A stretch of DNA of 64,000 nt, taken from NCBI GenBank assembly GCA_965242595.1, contig OZ251464.1, positions 1,426,001 through 1,490,000 of the forward strand, written 5' to 3'. The stretch's first letter is position 1; every line of letters starts with the position of its first letter. The position numbers were made by a program, and so were the translations under genes. The DNA comes from SP197 sp965242595. Its GTDB lineage: Bacteria > Pseudomonadota > Alphaproteobacteria > SP197. Shown here one piece after another: positions 63,771-64,000 of the stretch. The notes beneath the pieces are model-generated. The model made no database searches and had not been told where the DNA came from. It saw nothing but the letters and a program-made list of their open reading frames with translations.

Positions 63771-64000
63771 TCAGGCCCCGTAGAGGAGCTCTTCCCAGCG
63801 TTCGGAGATCCAGTCGCCCTTGTCGACATAGACCTGGTAGTTGGTGACGATCGGATCGATGGTGCTGGAGGCGCGGTTGAACGCCTCGTCGCTGAGGTCT
63901 GGCAACATGTCGCGCGGCAGCACCGGCGCCGTCCACAGATTGTCGGTGATGGCGGTCTGCGCCTGGGGCGAGAGCGACCATTCGATGAACTGCCGACAGG
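63771..64000 (-). CDS. ABC transporter substrate-binding protein, C-terminal part (partial)
   Basis: The last 75 codons are in the window; the start lies beyond base 64000. The peptide CRQFIEWSLSPQAQTAIT and its end DWISERWEELLYGA resemble the C-terminal lobe of spermidine/putrescine-type (SBP_bac_8/PotD) binding proteins. It is unlike the frameshifted protein at 59884-61016 in detail, so it is a second, separate binding protein, perhaps of another transporter to the right. Confidence 0.7.
   Translation of the reverse strand, partial: CRQFIEWSLSPQAQTAITDNLWTAPVLPRDMLPDLSDEAFNRASSTIDPIVTNYQVYVDKGDWISERWEELLYGA

Noticed and set aside
1..64000. Insertion sequences, integrases or prophage genes
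   Set aside because: No transposase, integrase or phage structural gene could be recognised, although three genes look transferred by composition.

Overview
The window is GC-rich DNA with very dense coding, ATGA and GTGA stop-start overlaps and many GTG or TTG starts. Gene content points to an alphaproteobacterium, probably of the Rhodospirillales type: a lone rpsD, an S21 of alphaproteobacterial type, pntA1-pntA2-pntB as three genes, a chorismate mutase-hisC-tyrA cluster and a SAM-II riboswitch before metY. The assignment rests on these features alone; no species can be named.

Layout. 1-2440: end of methylmalonyl-CoA mutase and its chaperone meaB, split by an AT-richer nuclease-like gene. 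2764-7459: BMP-type nucleoside-like ABC importer (two permeases, double ATPase, binding protein). 7593-12273: GMC oxidoreductase, rpsD, a HAD hydrolase and a frameshifted M81 (MlrC-like) gene. 12430-15123: NYN nuclease, WYL regulator and an AT-rich NucS/RecB-like nuclease, a defence-like patch. 15383-23187: BASS-type transporter, a double-AAA ATPase and a 1565-residue lipoprotein subtilase autotransporter with eight 288-bp PKD repeats. 23250-31018: tRNA-Ser(CGA), transhydrogenase genes, rpsU with an apparent AUC start, polyamine-type ABC genes without a binding protein, and an aminotransferase. 31129-33978: a tiny basic protein, an SLC13 transporter and a flavin reductase.

33944-41300: a tightly overlapping leftward run metY-hemB-caiB-penicillin acylase-hutG, led by two SAM-II riboswitches in tandem behind a near-consensus promoter. 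41346-45299: glutamine amidotransferase, creatinase-like M24 protein, MFS transporter and two coiled-coil paralogues. 45350-50948: leftward operon DUF898-M48 protease-MmeI-like type IIG restriction-modification enzyme-NDT/TIR-like protein, the best candidate for an undescribed defence pairing. 51054-54890: DUF2125 protein and the aromatic cluster. 55051-64000: cupin, amidase, cytochrome c and b561, DMFase-like protein, a frameshifted PotD-like binding protein, amidohydrolase, dusA, VOC protein and the C-terminus of another binding protein.

Functional threads: propionate metabolism (scpA/meaB); sulfur and methionine (metY under SAM sensing, possibly extending to heme via hemB); redox balance (pntAB); polyamine-type uptake with permease/ATPase and binding proteins scattered; and three separate patches of nuclease or immunity-like genes with a base composition or domain content unlike their surroundings.
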